Origin: Neoarius graeffei
Taxonomy: Eukaryota; Chordata; Actinopteri; Siluriformes; Ariidae
Length of the DNA: 64,000 nt
NCBI RefSeq assembly: GCF_027579695.1
Contig: NC_083587.1
Span: 47,231,521-47,295,520, forward strand
Reading direction: 5' to 3'
Both the position numbers and the translations under genes were made by a program. Each line of letters opens with the position of its first letter. Positions within the stretch are counted from its first letter, which is position 1. The notes below the pieces were generated by a model. It was not told where the DNA came from. It made no database searches and saw only the letters and a program-made list of their open reading frames with translations. Positions 62,760 through 64,000 of this stretch are shown here, one piece after another.

Positions 62760-64000
62760 CTGAAAAAGATGGTGATAAGAATTTTAGGAAATATATAAGC
62801 AACAGCTTTGAGTGACATCTTCAGTAAATCATAACATATTCCTTTATATTATATGAACACAAGTGTTTTATTGGGAAATACGCCACTCGTGTTTTTCATA
62901 CGTGCTACATCCAGGACATGGAGAACCAAAACTGTGACATAAATCTCTATATGTTACTTATGAGGAAGTTGATGAAATGTTTTGATAAATTTGGGTACAT
63001 TTTGTTTGTGAATGTGTCGATATAATAAAATGAACATCATGTGTTGGCTTGAAGATATAAAGTTTATCTTCTCGTGTTGGAAAACTCGCATTTTTCATAC
63101 GAATACATTGCAGATCTGAGTGACATATTTTGTGATATTTCACTCTGATGATGTCACTCTCAGTGATTTCCCACTGACTAGAAGTGCATTGTCAAAATGG
63201 CGAACTGGTTCAAAATTAAAATTCTTTTGATTAACTTGCATGTTTTTTTGTGTGTGTGGATGTGTCCCTATAATATAAAGAACGTTACATGGTGGAAATA
63301 AGATATGGAGTTTATCTTCTTGTGTTGAAAATATTTTCACTTGTACACTTTGCTCACTCGTGAATATATTCACCACTTGAAGATAAACTTATCTTCATAC
63401 AACCATAGAATATCCTCAATGTATAAAGGGACAAGATTGACCTTTAGTTGAATTACTTGTGGTCTTGTGCATTTTTACCACTTCCTGTTGCTGCAGACAT
63501 GAATACTTACTCAGTAATGCCATCAAAATGTCACATAAAATATTCAGCATATTACATGGAAAGGTCATCTAAGCAGTTTGGCTGGAATAGTTTGGGTAGG
63601 ATTAAATAAACTAAAAAAAAATCAATAGTAAATTGCAAAGATTCTGTAGATGTACTGAGTTTCTTTTCCTATCAGTCAGTTTGTGAATGAATGCATCATC
63701 AAATCAACTTTGACAACCAAATTTAATCCTTCATCTCCACATTTACCCCATCTCAATATACCCAAAATATCCTAAAAGCATTAAACCAAGTATCAAGTAT
63801 ATATAGTACTTAAATAATCAATTGTTTGATTAACAGTCATATGGACTCATGTTGTTTGATTTGGATTTGTATAAATGATTTCAGTCTACACAAAAAAGAT
63901 GTTTTAAACTCTAATTTTAACACCCATGATGTGGATTTGGAATTGGGTTTGGCAACTTGAAAAGCCTCAAGACCCTTACTTTCTATATTAAATAGATCAT
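62760..64000. other. nacad intron (minus strand), no further exon seen
   Basis: The acceptor before the large exon (TTTTTCAG at 62760-62767, minus) means this is intron. AT-rich, with a diverged tandem pair near 62958-63140 and 63140-63376 (both contain AAGATATA/TATGGAGTTTATCTTC and CTCGTG motifs) of unknown origin. No exon visible. Confidence 0.55.

Overview
This window is nuclear DNA from a bony fish, probably an ostariophysan and possibly a catfish. The host genes have vertebrate introns, and the space between them is packed with fish-type repeats: L2-like LINEs, Tc1, hAT, Harbinger/ISL2EU and mariner DNA transposons, and a tRNA-headed SINE family of the kind described as Mermaid/Merman in zebrafish and catfish. 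The species placement is inference from repeat style, not from a search.

Host genes. There are three protein genes. (1) A fish-specific orphan gene on + has a 295-codon last exon at 16318-17206. (2) glipr2 (GAPR-1, CAP superfamily) on + has five exons between 30178 and 37160 that join into a clean 154-residue protein. It carries a tRNA-Phe(GAA) gene (31693-31765) and several transposons in its long third intron. (3) nacad (NAC-alpha domain protein 1) on - has its last seven coding exons between 55029 and 62759, including a 4.8-kb acidic exon; its 5' end lies beyond the right edge.

Mobile DNA, left to right. 1-900: 5' end of a gypsy-like LTR element (fossil). 1200-2130: L2-like LINE tail. 3735-8104: L2-like LINE split by a BED-finger hAT element with an 8-bp target duplication. 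9590-11070: a second hAT with a perfect 8-bp duplication. 11142-12181: SINE split by a MITE. 12300-14090: APE-type LINE that has lost its RT core. 17664-19266 and 19839-21448: two Tc1 elements. 21786-34000: a cluster of four THAP + YqaJ elements (ISL2EU type, AT target duplications), nested with MITEs and SINEs. 38-40 kb: SINEs, a hAT-like MITE and a Tc1 end. 41153-45874: a 4.7-kb inverted-repeat element carrying a spliced seven-exon DUF4806 gene, the least familiar object here. 46.9-50.3 kb: old LINE. 50447-52043: Tc1 of the same family as 19839-21448. 52629-54500: inverted-repeat retroelement with a 17-bp target duplication, split by a MITE. The right 9 kb is nacad with little repeat content.

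The host genes show no functional link to each other. The most unusual content is the DUF4806-bearing element, the THAP/YqaJ cluster, the orphan gene, the frame-preserving nacad intron, and several well-resolved nesting events that give a relative order of insertions.
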